This document shows, in pieces, positions 1-6,671 of a stretch of 39,446 nt of DNA. The notes below the pieces were generated by a model, which was given only the letters and a program-made list of their open reading frames with translations, was not told the DNA's origin and did not search any database. The stretch lies in contig JABDAP010000003.1 of assembly GCA_013289065.1 (NCBI GenBank), positions 11,598 to 51,043 on the forward strand, written 5' to 3'. The DNA comes from Bacteroidota bacterium (GTDB lineage: Bacteria; Bacteroidota; Bacteroidia; Chitinophagales; Chitinophagaceae). Each line of letters starts with the position of its first letter. Position 1 is the stretch's first letter. Position numbers and translations under genes: made by a program.

Positions 1-84
1 GCAGGCAGTGCTGCATCGGCCCGAAAATAATCATGCGTTCGGTCGGCGGATGACTTGTTTCTTCATGTTTAGATATACGGGTAG
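1..84. other. Left edge, 3' end of an upstream unit (unresolved)
   Basis: No complete gene starts here. The plus-strand terminator at 85-115 implies a transcript entering from outside the window. In frame 1 a short tail closes with TAA at 28-30, and in frame 3 one closes with TGA at 51-53; either could be the end of a gene. The sequence is too short to name a product. A minus-strand reading frame across this stretch runs through the terminator and the promoter region of the next gene and is not credible. Confidence 0.3.
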
Positions 85-115
85 ATCCCATTCCGGAAGG
101 AGTGGGATTTTTTTT
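85..115 (+). terminator. Rho-independent terminator
   Basis: A 10-bp stem (85-94 with 99-108, one G-U pair) closes a GGAA tetraloop and runs straight into eight T residues at 108-115. It is well placed to end transcription from a gene lying left of the window and so insulates the arsenic locus. Confidence 0.8.
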
Positions 116-117
116 AG

Positions 118-139
118 CACGGATTTCGCAGATTTGAAA
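118..139. repeat. CAGATT-family intergenic repeat, partial copy
   Basis: The stretch ending in TTTCGCAGATTTGAAA resembles longer copies at 2700-2742, 16187-16246, 17893-17937 and 23098-23131. This copy has only one arm. Confidence 0.4.
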
Positions 140-157
140 TATAAGTGAATAAATATT

Positions 158-176
158 TGCCAAAATAAATTTGGCA
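158..176. promoter_or_regulatory. Inverted repeat and possible -33 element of arsR
   Basis: TGCCAAA (158-164) and TTTGGCA (170-176) form a perfect 7-bp inverted repeat with a 5-nt spacer. The TTTG at 170-173 lies 21 nt upstream of TAATATTG (195-202), which is one base from the Bacteroidota -7 consensus TAnnTTTG. The repeat may therefore be a second protein-binding site over the -33 region of the arsR promoter. Assignment is by spacing and consensus only. Confidence 0.4.
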
Positions 177-190
177 GGGCCAATATAATA

Positions 191-206
191 ATCGTAATAT
201 TGCGAT
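191..206. promoter_or_regulatory. Putative ArsR operator 1
   Basis: ATCGTAATATTGCGAT is a 16-bp palindrome with a single mismatched pair. It overlaps the likely -7 element and ends five bases before the chosen arsR start codon. A nearly identical palindrome precedes arsM at 560-575. Two copies, each in front of an arsenic gene, argue for the binding site of the adjacent ArsR repressor. Confidence 0.65.
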
Positions 207-211
207 TGAAT

Positions 212-541
212 ATGGGCGCTACAAAAACAGATCTATTCACCAAACAGCAGAATGATATCGCAGCAATGGCTAAAGCAATTGCGCATCCTGCCCGTATAGC
301 CATACTTCAATACCTGGTGAAAAAGAATGATTGTGTTTGTGGCGATATTGTTGAAGAATTAGGATTAGCACAGGCAACTACATCACAACATTTAAAAGAA
401 TTAAAAACTGCCGGGATCATACAAGGGAATATTGACGGTGTAAGTGTATGCTATTGCATTGATCAGAAAGTGTGGAAGAAATACAAAGAATTGTTTTCCA
501 TTTTTTTTAAAGACGTGGATCTTACCGGTAAATGTTGTTAA
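212..541 (+). CDS. arsR: ArsR/SmtB-family repressor
   Basis: A 109-residue winged-helix protein of normal family length. The DNA-recognition helix region reads LAQATTSQHLKELKTAGII, typical of ArsR regulators. Preceding it, the segment NDCVCGDIVEELG carries a Cys-Val-Cys pair in the position where ArsR proteins bind As(III) or Sb(III); a C-terminal Cys-Cys (GKCC) could add ligands. The start is placed at ATG 212 rather than TTG 200, because the TTG lies inside the putative operator. It is followed by arsM 51 nt downstream. The repressor should leave DNA on binding trivalent metalloid and de-repress itself and arsM, through the palindromes at 191-206 and 560-575. Family assignment is firm; the arsenic role rests on motif plus neighbours. 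Confidence 0.9.
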   Translation: MGATKTDLFTKQQNDIAAMAKAIAHPARIAILQYLVKKNDCVCGDIVEELGLAQATTSQHLKELKTAGIIQGNIDGVSVCYCIDQKVWKKYKELFSIFFKDVDLTGKCC

Positions 542-559
542 ATTTTTTTGGCTTAATTA

Positions 560-575
560 ATCGCAATATTGCAAT
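560..575. promoter_or_regulatory. Putative ArsR operator 2, before arsM
   Basis: ATCGCAATATTGCAAT is a 16-bp palindrome with one mismatched pair. It differs from the arsR-proximal copy at 191-206 at two positions and lies 18 nt before the arsM start. Its presence suggests arsM and downstream genes have their own ArsR-controlled promoter in addition to read-through from arsR. Confidence 0.6.
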
Positions 576-592
576 CAATAAAAATATAGATC

Positions 593-1438
593 ATGCAAAC
601 TGAAAATGAATTAAAAGAATTGGTAAGGCAGAAATATAGTGAGATCGCCTTGCAGGATAAAAGTGATAACCAGGCATCCTGTTGCGGTGCAGGCGGATGC
701 AGTACGGAAGTATACAACATCATGACCGATGATTATACCAACCTGGAAGGTTATAACCCCGATGCGGATCTTGGTTTGGGTTGCGGCCTGCCAACTCAAT
801 TTGCAAAGATCAAAAAAGGTGATACGGTGATCGATCTGGGAAGCGGCGCTGGTAATGATGCATTCATTGCACGAAAAGAAACAGGAGACACAGGCATAGT
901 GATCGGGATTGATTTTACACCAGCCATGATCAACCTTGCAAAAGCGAATGCTGAAAAACTTTCCTATTCAAATGTTGAGTTCAGGCAGGGCGATATTGAA
1001 AACATGCCTGTTGCCTCCAATATCGCAGATGTAATTGTAAGTAACTGCGTGCTCAATCTTGTTCCAAATAAAGATGCCGTTATCAAAGAAATTTTCAGGG
1101 CATTGAAACCTGGTGGACATTTTAGTATTTCTGATATCGTTTTAGAAGGATCGCTCCCTTCAAATATCCAGCAAGCTGCTGAAATGTATGCCGGGTGCGT
1201 ATCTGGCGCAATTCAAAAGCAAGTCTATCTCGAATTGATTAAACACAATGGTTTTGAGGATATTACTATTCAAAAAGAAAAACCCATCATTGTACCCGAT
1301 GATATTTTATTGAAATATTTATCACCGGATGAAATTCTGAGCTTTCGAACCGGTGGTTCAGGAATATTCAGTATAACAGTATTTGCGCAAAAGCCATTAG
1401 CTACGAAAAACTGCTGCGGCCCTGATTGCTGCAATTGA
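593..1438 (+). CDS. arsM: Arsenite S-adenosylmethionine methyltransferase
   Basis: A 281-residue cytosolic class I methyltransferase. Motif I, VIDLGSGAGND (residues 79-89), binds SAM. Cys64 (GLGCG), Cys152 (SNCVLNL) and Cys202 (GCVSGA) correspond to the three cysteines known in the ArsM family to bind As(III). The N-terminus carries a further CCGAGGC cluster (30-36) and the protein ends in CCGPDCCN; such extra cysteine pairs are common in bacterial ArsM and may hand over metalloid. The enzyme methylates arsenite in steps to methylated and volatile arsines. It follows arsR and a putative operator and precedes a tiny membrane ORF and arsC. No arsenite efflux pump gene is in the window, so methylation may be the local outlet. 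Confidence 0.92.
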   Translation: MQTENELKELVRQKYSEIALQDKSDNQASCCGAGGCSTEVYNIMTDDYTNLEGYNPDADLGLGCGLPTQFAKIKKGDTVIDLGSGAGNDAFIARKETGDTGIVIGIDFTPAMINLAKANAEKLSYSNVEFRQGDIENMPVASNIADVIVSNCVLNLVPNKDAVIKEIFRALKPGGHFSISDIVLEGSLPSNIQQAAEMYAGCVSGAIQKQVYLELIKHNGFEDITIQKEKPIIVPDDILLKYLSPDEILSFRTGGSGIFSITVFAQKPLATKNCCGPDCCN

Positions 1439-1441
1439 ACA

Positions 1442-1603
1442 ATGAATAAAAAATATATAAAGTCAATCATTATCATCTTATCGGTGATCATCCTCGATGC
1501 TGTTTTTTGTTTTGACCCGAAATTCACGATCATAAACTTTATCTGGTTAATACCTTTTAATATAAACAATGAAAAAAATACTGGTACTCTGTACAGGCAA
1601 TAG
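1442..1603 (+). CDS. Small hydrophobic protein in ars operon (hypothetical)
   Basis: A 53-codon ORF begins three bases after the arsM stop and overlaps the first 35 bases of arsC in another frame. The product starts MNKKYIK, then has a strongly hydrophobic stretch (about residues 8-24) and a second one (about 29-40), so it would be a membrane peptide. Tight spacing on both sides favours translational coupling. I do not recognise the family. It might be a remnant of a larger gene; its C-terminal 12 residues are read from the arsC start region and may be incidental. Confidence 0.4.
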   Translation: MNKKYIKSIIIILSVIILDAVFCFDPKFTIINFIWLIPFNINNEKNTGTLYRQ

Positions 1604-1985
1604 TTGCCGCAGTCAGATCGCGGAAGGGTATCTTCGCCATTTTGCCAATGGCAGGTTTGAAGTATATAGTGCAGGAATAGAAACGCATGGTGTAAATCCC
1701 CGGGCTATTGCAACGATGAAAGAAGATGGTATTGACATCAGTGGCCATACCTCAAACAATTTGTCGGAATATTCAAAACTTGCGTTTGATTATGTGATCA
1801 CGGTTTGTGATAATGCAAAGGAACGGTGCCCTTTTTTTCCATCAGCGGCCGAAAAATTCCATCACAACTTCCCCGACCCTGCGAAAGCAACCGGCAATGA
1901 AACCGAGATCACGGAAGCATTCCGGCAGGTTCGCGGCCTTATTAAATCGTATTGTCAGAACTTTATGAATGAACGGCTTGCCTGA
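1569..1985 (+). CDS. arsC: Arsenate reductase, LMW protein-tyrosine-phosphatase family
   Basis: A 138-residue protein with the phosphatase loop C8-TGNSC-R14-S near the N-terminus and the redox pair Cys80/Cys87 in the segment VITVCDNAKERC. This matches the thioredoxin-coupled ArsC type in which the P-loop cysteine attacks arsenate and the two downstream cysteines form the disulfide. The later DP motif (FPDPAKATG) supplies the general acid. It reduces As(V) to As(III), the substrate of ArsM. It lies at the end of the arsR-arsM set and overlaps the small ORF at 1442-1603. A plain LMW phosphatase is unlikely given the C80/C87 pair and context. Confidence 0.92.
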   Translation: MKKILVLCTGNSCRSQIAEGYLRHFANGRFEVYSAGIETHGVNPRAIATMKEDGIDISGHTSNNLSEYSKLAFDYVITVCDNAKERCPFFPSAAEKFHHNFPDPAKATGNETEITEAFRQVRGLIKSYCQNFMNERLA

Positions 1986-2007
1986 GCCAATATAGTTGTT
2001 AACTTTA
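1977..2007 (+). promoter_or_regulatory. Possible promoter for the Cys-rich gene pair
   Basis: CTTG (1977-1980) and TAACTTTA (2000-2007) are separated by 19 nt and resemble the Bacteroidota -33/-7 elements TTTG and TAnnTTTG, each with one mismatch. The site straddles the arsC stop and lies just before the ATG at 2014, so the two exported proteins could be transcribed independently of arsC. Confidence 0.35.
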
Positions 2008-2013
2008 GTATGT

Positions 2014-2370
2014 ATGAAGTACCCGGCTTATATATTAACCACCCTGATGCTGTTCTTTATGGCACAGCCATTCGTGGTTAATTGCCAGGCACAGATAAAA
2101 ACTGTTTCACAAATAACAGGTTGTTGCGGCGGCAAAAGTTGTCATAAAAAAGAAAAGGATCAGAAAACAGAAGGCAAGGATTGTGACAGGACAAATGCCT
2201 GTAACCCGTTTGCCGGTTGTTCAAGTTGCCAGTATATTGCTGTTTCTAAATTCTTTTATGCTTCCATGAGTACCCAGGCCGGTATAACAAAAGAAATTCC
2301 TGCGCCAGAAAATATTACACAAGGGTTCAGCAATGATTGTTTTCATCCGCCGGAGCGGATCTTTGTTTAA
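2014..2370 (+). CDS. Exported cysteine-rich protein of unknown function
   Basis: A 118-residue protein, starting at ATG 2014 (an upstream TTG at 1996 is in frame but a poor start). The N-terminus MKYPAYILTTLMLFFMAQPF is a signal peptide or membrane anchor ending near NCQAQ. The mature part has a GCCGGKSCH cluster, Cys in KDCDRTNAC, a CSSC pair and a final DCFHPPER. The layout, with a short lysine-rich middle and a C-terminal HPPE-type tail, resembles small periplasmic proteins often found beside metal efflux systems in Bacteroidota, but I cannot name the family with certainty. Clustered cysteines and an ars neighbourhood suggest binding of a soft metal or metalloid in the periplasm; that is inference. 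Confidence 0.7.
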   Translation: MKYPAYILTTLMLFFMAQPFVVNCQAQIKTVSQITGCCGGKSCHKKEKDQKTEGKDCDRTNACNPFAGCSSCQYIAVSKFFYASMSTQAGITKEIPAPENITQGFSNDCFHPPERIFV

Positions 2371-2406
2371 ACCGTACAAATATTTTTTACATTTTAAATT
2401 TCATTT

Positions 2407-2613
2407 ATGAAACATATCATATTAGGTATCTGCACGCTCATGGTTGTGGCAACCGGTTTTGCCGGAGATACCAAAAAACCTGTTGCAAAAGCAAAGGCCA
2501 AAACGGAATGCACTTCTGCAAATTGCAAAGACCCGAAGAACTGTAAAGACCCAAAGGATTGCAAGAATAAAGGATGTGCAAAAACATGCACCGCTTCATG
2601 CACCGGTAAATAA
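2407..2613 (+). CDS. Small exported Cys-rich repeat protein
   Basis: A 68-residue protein with a signal peptide (MKHIILGICTLMVVATGFAG), a Lys/Ala linker, and a mature domain with seven cysteines at 35, 40, 46, 52, 57, 61 and 65. Residues 39-56 are three hexapeptide units, NCKDPK, NCKDPK and DCKNKG, from an 18-bp tandem repeat in the DNA. The rest reads CAKTCTASCTGK. It sits 36 nt after the previous cysteine-rich gene and directly before a strong terminator, so it ends the transcript. The regular cysteine spacing and lack of aromatic residues recall metal-binding peptides such as metallothioneins, but no named family fits. A role in extracytoplasmic arsenic or metal sequestration is inferred from context. 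Confidence 0.7.
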   Translation: MKHIILGICTLMVVATGFAGDTKKPVAKAKAKTECTSANCKDPKNCKDPKDCKNKGCAKTCTASCTGK

Positions 2614-2633
2614 ACCTGTAGCTTGAATAAAGG

Positions 2634-2660
2634 CCCGCCATTTATCATGGCGGGTTTTTT
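2634..2660 (+). terminator. Rho-independent terminator of the ars locus
   Basis: Arms CCCGCCAT (2634-2641) and ATGGCGGG (2647-2654) pair perfectly around a 5-nt loop and are followed by six T (2655-2660). It lies 21 nt after the stop of the Cys-rich repeat gene. Confidence 0.85.
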
Positions 2661-2699
2661 ATTAAAGGTGCTTTATAATATACCCGGAAGAAAAATCAA

Positions 2700-2742
2700 G
2701 CCGCAGATTCGCAGATTGATTCCTGCAAAACGAATCTGAGGC
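2700..2742. repeat. CAGATT-family inverted repeat
   Basis: GCCGCAGATTCG (2700-2711) and CGAATCTGAGGC (2731-2742) form 12-nt arms with one mismatch and a 19-nt loop. It lies between two terminators and looks like one copy of an interspersed intergenic family also seen at 16187-16246 and 17893-17937. Confidence 0.6.
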
Positions 2743-2762
2743 TTATAATGTAAGAGAAATAA

Positions 2763-2794
2763 AAAAGCCTGTTGCATTCATGCAACAGGCTTTT
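2763..2794 (-). terminator. Terminator of the GLPGLI gene
   Basis: A perfect 14-bp stem (2763-2776 with 2781-2794) around loop TTCA. On the minus strand it is flanked by A-rich and T-rich tracts, ending in TTTTTT. It follows the stop of the minus-strand gene at 2810; between them lies the palindrome AATAAATTTATT, also seen before the hairpin at 38885-38920. It could act on both strands. Confidence 0.75.
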
Positions 2795-2809
2795 ATTGAT
2801 AAAATAAAT

Positions 2810-3631
2810 TTATTCGCCGCCACCAAACCTAACCACACCGCCCGGGCCACCGGAACCACCCATCATATCCATCATCATCTTTGAAAATTCCTGGCGTGTT
2901 ACCGCTTTTCCTTTTTTGGGTTCTTTCAGTTCTTTTGCATCAACTGTTTTCTTTACTTCAGTAGCAGTGAAAACAGTAGTGCCGTTATCAACATCCAATT
3001 GCAAAATAACGCCGGGTAACTGGCCGTAATTTTCCGGCCCAACAGGGCTTACAATATCATCTGCGTACCAGGCAACTACTTCTACTTCTTTTCCCGGTAT
3101 TTGTTTTTGTGTGGTTGTATCGGGTGTTGTGTTTCCGCCACCCATCACCATACGCCTGATGACACCGCTTCCCGACTGCATTACTTTGCGCGTGGCTTTA
3201 TGACAATTGTGGCCAAGTATCTGCCTGGTATCGGTACTCAATTTCCATGGCTGCTGTTTGATGCTGTCGATGATCAGAAAATTTTTTCCGCCGAGTTCAG
3301 ATGTCTGAACGGATTTTGATTGTGCGAAATTTTTATAAAGATCGCCGCCGCCGGCTGCACCCATACGCATGATCACGCGCGCACCACCGCCGCCTGCAAA
3401 CGGATCGGGCGCTTCATCTTCCGGAACCACTTTATACATAGACACGCTGTCGCTGAAAAGCAGCATGTATTTAGTAGTTCTGAACTCAGGGATCATAGCC
3501 CTCATCTGTTCATCCTGGATGGTCTTGTACATGTTCACTTTCTGTTCGTAGTAAATGGTGCCCTCTTTTACCTGGGCGTTCAAAGCAGTTAAACTTACAG
3601 AAGCTGTAAGTAAGAAAAATATTTTTTTCAT
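2810..3631 (-). CDS. GLPGLI-family secreted protein
   Basis: A 273-residue exported protein starting MKKIFFLLTASVSLTALNAQ, a clean signal peptide; the ATG at 3631 is preferred over the one at 3652 because it gives this signal and lies below a TAnnTTTG element. The early YYEQKVNMYK strand and the segment YGQLPGVILQLDVD are the hallmarks of the GLPGLI family (known from Porphyromonas and wide in Bacteroidota), whose function is not established. The C-terminus is Gly-rich (GGSGGPGGVVRFGGGE). It is divergently transcribed from a histidine kinase with a large periplasmic domain, which might make it a target of that system; this is speculation. Confidence 0.85.
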   Translation of the reverse strand: MKKIFFLLTASVSLTALNAQVKEGTIYYEQKVNMYKTIQDEQMRAMIPEFRTTKYMLLFSDSVSMYKVVPEDEAPDPFAGGGGARVIMRMGAAGGGDLYKNFAQSKSVQTSELGGKNFLIIDSIKQQPWKLSTDTRQILGHNCHKATRKVMQSGSGVIRRMVMGGGNTTPDTTTQKQIPGKEVEVVAWYADDIVSPVGPENYGQLPGVILQLDVDNGTTVFTATEVKKTVDAKELKEPKKGKAVTRQEFSKMMMDMMGGSGGPGGVVRFGGGE

Positions 3632-3649
3632 GTGTTCGGTTTTATGGCC

Positions 3650-3657
3650 CAAATCTA
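3650..3657 (-). promoter_or_regulatory. -7 promoter element of GLPGLI gene
   Basis: Read on the minus strand the site is TAGATTTG, an exact match to the Bacteroidota -7 consensus TAnnTTTG, 18 nt upstream of the start codon. No good TTTG lies at ideal spacing upstream. Confidence 0.5.
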
Positions 3658-3734
3658 ATCCCGGCGAGTGTTAAGTAGCCTTGTTCAAAGGTTAATTAAG
3701 GTTAATAAAAAGAACAGCCCGCAAAAAGGGTATT

Positions 3735-3742
3735 TATATTTG
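3735..3742 (+). promoter_or_regulatory. -7 promoter element of the kinase/regulator pair
   Basis: TATATTTG is an exact TAnnTTTG match, 7 nt upstream of the kinase start codon. The leader would be very short. Confidence 0.45.
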
Positions 3743-3749
3743 TAAGAAC

Positions 3750-5489
3750 ATGTATAAACTCAGGTTATCCCGTGTGCTGCTGGTTGCTGCTATCCTGTTG
3801 ATAGTGGCGTTCCAGTCTTATTGGATCAACCGTCTCTACAAAGAAGAATGGCAGGGATTAAGAAAAGAAACCAACGGCATATTCAGGGATGTTATTTATA
3901 ATGTGCAGGTTGAACGCTTTAAAATCAAAACAGATTCATTTTACCAGCGGAAGACCAATAATCTTTTTGCACTAAATGCAGTGAATGCGCTGCGCCGTGA
4001 TGCTGCGGATACAAAAAAAATTTCGGATCAGAAGATCGATTCTCCCGCTGCACATACAAAAAAAGGGGTCGTGTTTACTTATAATGTACATGATACTTTT
4101 TCTTCCGGCCGGCCCGAAAATATTATAATCAATGGCCTGAGTGTTTCGCCCGAAGTTCTGGAAAGATCAAATAAACAGCGCCCCATCAGTAATGTAAAAC
4201 TTCCCCCGATGATCGACACCACAGTGATCCAGGGAATGACCCAATCGGGTGTTAGTGTAGTGGTGTTTAACAGGCATAAAGTAAACGATTCTTCTATTGC
4301 CACACCACGAACCGCTGCAATGCCGAGCACCGTTATTGCCAATACTTCCGGTGGATACACGGTAAAAAAAATATTTCCGGCAATAAGAAAAACAACGGCT
4401 ACGCTTGATATGCGTGGCGTAGCAACAACATTACCCGAGAAAGCTTTTATCCGCCTGATCACAAACGGTAAAGCATTGGATGATACACTGTCTATTCTGA
4501 AATTAGATTCAGTTTATAAAAAGGAATTATCAAAAGCGGGCATACCCATCAGCTTTTTTATTAAAACGGGAAAGGACGATTCATTGCATTGGAAAGACAC
4601 GATCAGCGCCGTACAATTCAGCACCAGCCCGGCAACGGTTGGCTTAACAAACCCCAATTGGTATCAGGCAGGTTTTGAAAATCCAACAACGTACCTGTTG
4701 AAGAAAATATCGCTGCAGATACTTTTTTCATTGTTCCTGATCGCATTTACTTCCGTCACTTTTATTTTCCTGTACCGCAATCTAGTGGCGCAACGCAAGC
4801 TGACGGAAATGAAGAACGATTTCATCAGCAACATCACGCACGAATTAAAAACACCGCTGGCCACAGTAAGCGTAGCAGTGGAAGCATTGCGGAATTTTGG
4901 CGGCATACAAAACCCGGTTCGCACAAAAGAGTACCTTGATATTTCTGCTGCCGAGCTGCAACGGCTCAGTTTGCTGGTTGATAAAGTACTCAAACTTTCC
5001 TTATTCGAGAACAGGGAACTGGAACTGAAAAAAGAAGTATTCGACCTGAAACAGCTGACGGAAGAAGTATTGAATACAATGAAGCTGCAGTTTGAAACAC
5101 ATCGTGCAAAAGTGAACCTCGAGATACAGGGACTGTATTTTAACATCAATGCAGACAGGCTGCATATAACCAGTGTTATCTTTAACCTGCTGGATAATGC
5201 GATCAAATACAGCAAAGACAAAGTAGAGATAACGATACGTTTGCAGCATTTATCAGACACCATTGTATTGCAGGTAGAAGACAAAGGCATTGGCATACCA
5301 TCGGATTTTAAAACAAAAATATTCGACAAATTTTTCCGCGTACCAACCGGCAATCATCATAATATTAAAGGATACGGGTTGGGATTGAGTTATGTAGCGC
5401 ATGTGATAGAACGACATGATGGAACCATTTCTGTAGAGAGCGAACAAGGCAAAGGAAGCATATTCACTATTAAATTCCCCGTTACATGA
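3750..5489 (+). CDS. Membrane sensor histidine kinase
   Basis: A 579-residue kinase. Transmembrane segments lie at about residues 7-25 and 320-342, enclosing a large periplasmic domain of nearly 300 residues that I cannot assign to a known sensor fold. The HisKA segment DFISNITHELKTPLA carries the phospho-accepting His364. The ATPase domain has the N box NLLDNAIKYS (479-488), G1 box DKGIGIP (511-517) and G2 box GYGLGLSY (541-548). There is no obvious HAMP domain; TM2 leads almost directly into HisKA. The stop overlaps the start of the response regulator in ATGA, so the two are translationally coupled and form a two-component system. The signal is unknown. Confidence 0.93.
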   Translation: MYKLRLSRVLLVAAILLIVAFQSYWINRLYKEEWQGLRKETNGIFRDVIYNVQVERFKIKTDSFYQRKTNNLFALNAVNALRRDAADTKKISDQKIDSPAAHTKKGVVFTYNVHDTFSSGRPENIIINGLSVSPEVLERSNKQRPISNVKLPPMIDTTVIQGMTQSGVSVVVFNRHKVNDSSIATPRTAAMPSTVIANTSGGYTVKKIFPAIRKTTATLDMRGVATTLPEKAFIRLITNGKALDDTLSILKLDSVYKKELSKAGIPISFFIKTGKDDSLHWKDTISAVQFSTSPATVGLTNPNWYQAGFENPTTYLLKKISLQILFSLFLIAFTSVTFIFLYRNLVAQRKLTEMKNDFISNITHELKTPLATVSVAVEALRNFGGIQNPVRTKEYLDISAAELQRLSLLVDKVLKLSLFENRELELKKEVFDLKQLTEEVLNTMKLQFETHRAKVNLEIQGLYFNINADRLHITSVIFNLLDNAIKYSKDKVEITIRLQHLSDTIVLQVEDKGIGIPSDFKTKIFDKFFRVPTGNHHNIKGYGLGLSYVAHVIERHDGTISVESEQGKGSIFTIKFPVT

Positions 5490-6172
5490 GCATAAAAGTT
5501 TTATATGTAGAAGATGAATTGTTTCTTGGCAAGATCGTAAAAGAAACTCTTGAGCTGAGAGGGTTTGATGTGGTTATGGAAAGCGATGGCGCCGATGTGA
5601 TCAGATCTTTTGAAACCAACCGCCCGGATATTTGTGTGCTTGATGTAATGCTTCCCAACCGCAGCGGTTTTGAACTCGCGGAAGACATCCGCAAACTGGA
5701 TGACGATGTGCCGGTTATTTTTCTTACAGCCAAAACACAAACGGATGATGTGGTGCAGGGTTTCAAACTTGGCGGCAATGATTATATCCGCAAACCATTC
5801 AGCATGGAAGAACTGATCGTGCGTATAGAAAATGCATTGCGTTTGAGAAAAGATGAACCGCTGACCATTGTTGGCGATATGATCGTGCTTGGCAAATACC
5901 AGTTCCATTTAAATAAACAGGTATTGGGCATTGGCGGTGAAGAACGCAAATTGTCTTACCGCGAAAGCGAATTACTAAAATATCTTTTCCAGCACCGCGA
6001 CCAGGTGATCGACCGCCGCGACCTGTTGAATCATATCTGGGGCAACGATTCGTTTTTTAACAGCCGTAATTTAGATGTGTATATTACCAAGATACGCGGT
6101 TACTTGAAAGACGATCCTTCCATCGAGATCATTACCATCAAAGGCGTGGGTTACCGTTTTGTAACTGCGTAA
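5486..6172 (+). CDS. OmpR/PhoB-type response regulator
   Basis: A 228-residue regulator. The receiver domain has acidic residues in YVEDE, the phospho-acceptor Asp53 (CVLDVMLP), Thr81 (IFLTA) and Lys103 (IRKPF). The C-terminal winged helix has the usual LSYRESELLKYLFQH opening, followed by LDVYITKIRGYLKDD and the GVGYRF wing. Its start overlaps the kinase stop by four bases. It should bind DNA when phosphorylated by the preceding kinase; likely targets nearby are the divergent GLPGLI gene or the downstream YbjQ-like gene, but no tandem direct-repeat operator was evident. Confidence 0.93.
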   Translation: MSIKVLYVEDELFLGKIVKETLELRGFDVVMESDGADVIRSFETNRPDICVLDVMLPNRSGFELAEDIRKLDDDVPVIFLTAKTQTDDVVQGFKLGGNDYIRKPFSMEELIVRIENALRLRKDEPLTIVGDMIVLGKYQFHLNKQVLGIGGEERKLSYRESELLKYLFQHRDQVIDRRDLLNHIWGNDSFFNSRNLDVYITKIRGYLKDDPSIEIITIKGVGYRFVTA

Positions 6173-6255
6173 GGCGTTTGTCATAAAGTATTTGCCATCC
6201 TGTGTTTGTTTATTAATTTTCCATCAGCATTTTTCACCTGATAAAAACAAACGCC
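6173..6255. repeat. Intergenic spacer bounded exactly by 9-bp inverted repeats
   Basis: GGCGTTTGT begins at the first base after the regulator stop codon (6173-6181), and ACAAACGCC ends at the base before the next ATG (6247-6255). The two are perfect reverse complements. Pairing would place the translation start of the YbjQ-like gene at the base of a long stem-loop. Coincidence cannot be excluded. Confidence 0.45.
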
Positions 6256-6588
6256 ATGGTTTACGATTCTTTTGTTACCACCACTTTTGATATTAAAGGT
6301 TACCGCATCACCGAACAGCTCGGCGTAGTACGCGGCATTACCGTTCGTTCAAGAAGCCTGCTGGGTAATATCGGCGGCGGCTTGCAAAGCCTTTTCGGCG
6401 GCAATATCACCATCTATACAGAGTTATGCGAAAGGGCGAGACAGGATGCTTACCGCGACATGCTCATGCACGCCGAGAGCCGCGGAGCCAATGCCATCAT
6501 CGGTGTTCGCTATGATGCGAATGATGTGATGTCGGGCATTACAGAAGTGTTGTGTTATGGTACGGCGGTTAAGATAGAGAAGGAATAA
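6256..6588 (+). CDS. YbjQ-family (DUF74) protein
   Basis: A 110-residue protein with the family's features: an N-terminal strand (GYRITEQLGVVRGITVRSRS), a glycine-rich loop (NIGGGLQSLFGGN), then a helix with ER-ARQDAYRDMLMHAESRGANAIIGVRYDAND and a final strand ending in YGTAV. Family members form pentameric rings and are often called heavy-metal-binding, but their role is not known. It lacks transmembrane segments. It stands between the two-component system and kbl with its own spacer. Confidence 0.88.
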   Translation: MVYDSFVTTTFDIKGYRITEQLGVVRGITVRSRSLLGNIGGGLQSLFGGNITIYTELCERARQDAYRDMLMHAESRGANAIIGVRYDANDVMSGITEVLCYGTAVKIEKE

Positions 6589-6593
6589 TTTTG

Positions 6594-6645
6594 GTGAACG
6601 GGCAATGGTTAATGGTCAATTCTTTATTCACCATTGCCCATTCAC
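6594..6645. repeat. Inverted repeat, GTGAAxGGGCAATGGT arms
   Basis: Arms at 6594-6609 and 6630-6645 (16 nt, one mismatch) enclose a 20-nt loop in the spacer between the YbjQ-like gene and kbl. The words GGTGAAT/ATTCACC and CAATGG recur inside. It is AT-biased and appears non-coding; an in-frame extension of kbl through it gives implausible protein. Confidence 0.6.
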
Positions 6646-6671
6646 TATTCACAAACTTGGCTTCCCTTCCC

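Noticed and set aside
31..303. 90-codon minus-strand frame at the left edge
   Set aside because: Runs antisense through a terminator, the arsR promoter and the arsR start.
4664..5353. 229-codon open frame on the minus strand inside the histidine kinase gene
   Set aside because: It is antisense to the conserved HisKA and ATPase domains and its translation is Ser/Cys-rich, low-complexity and without motif.
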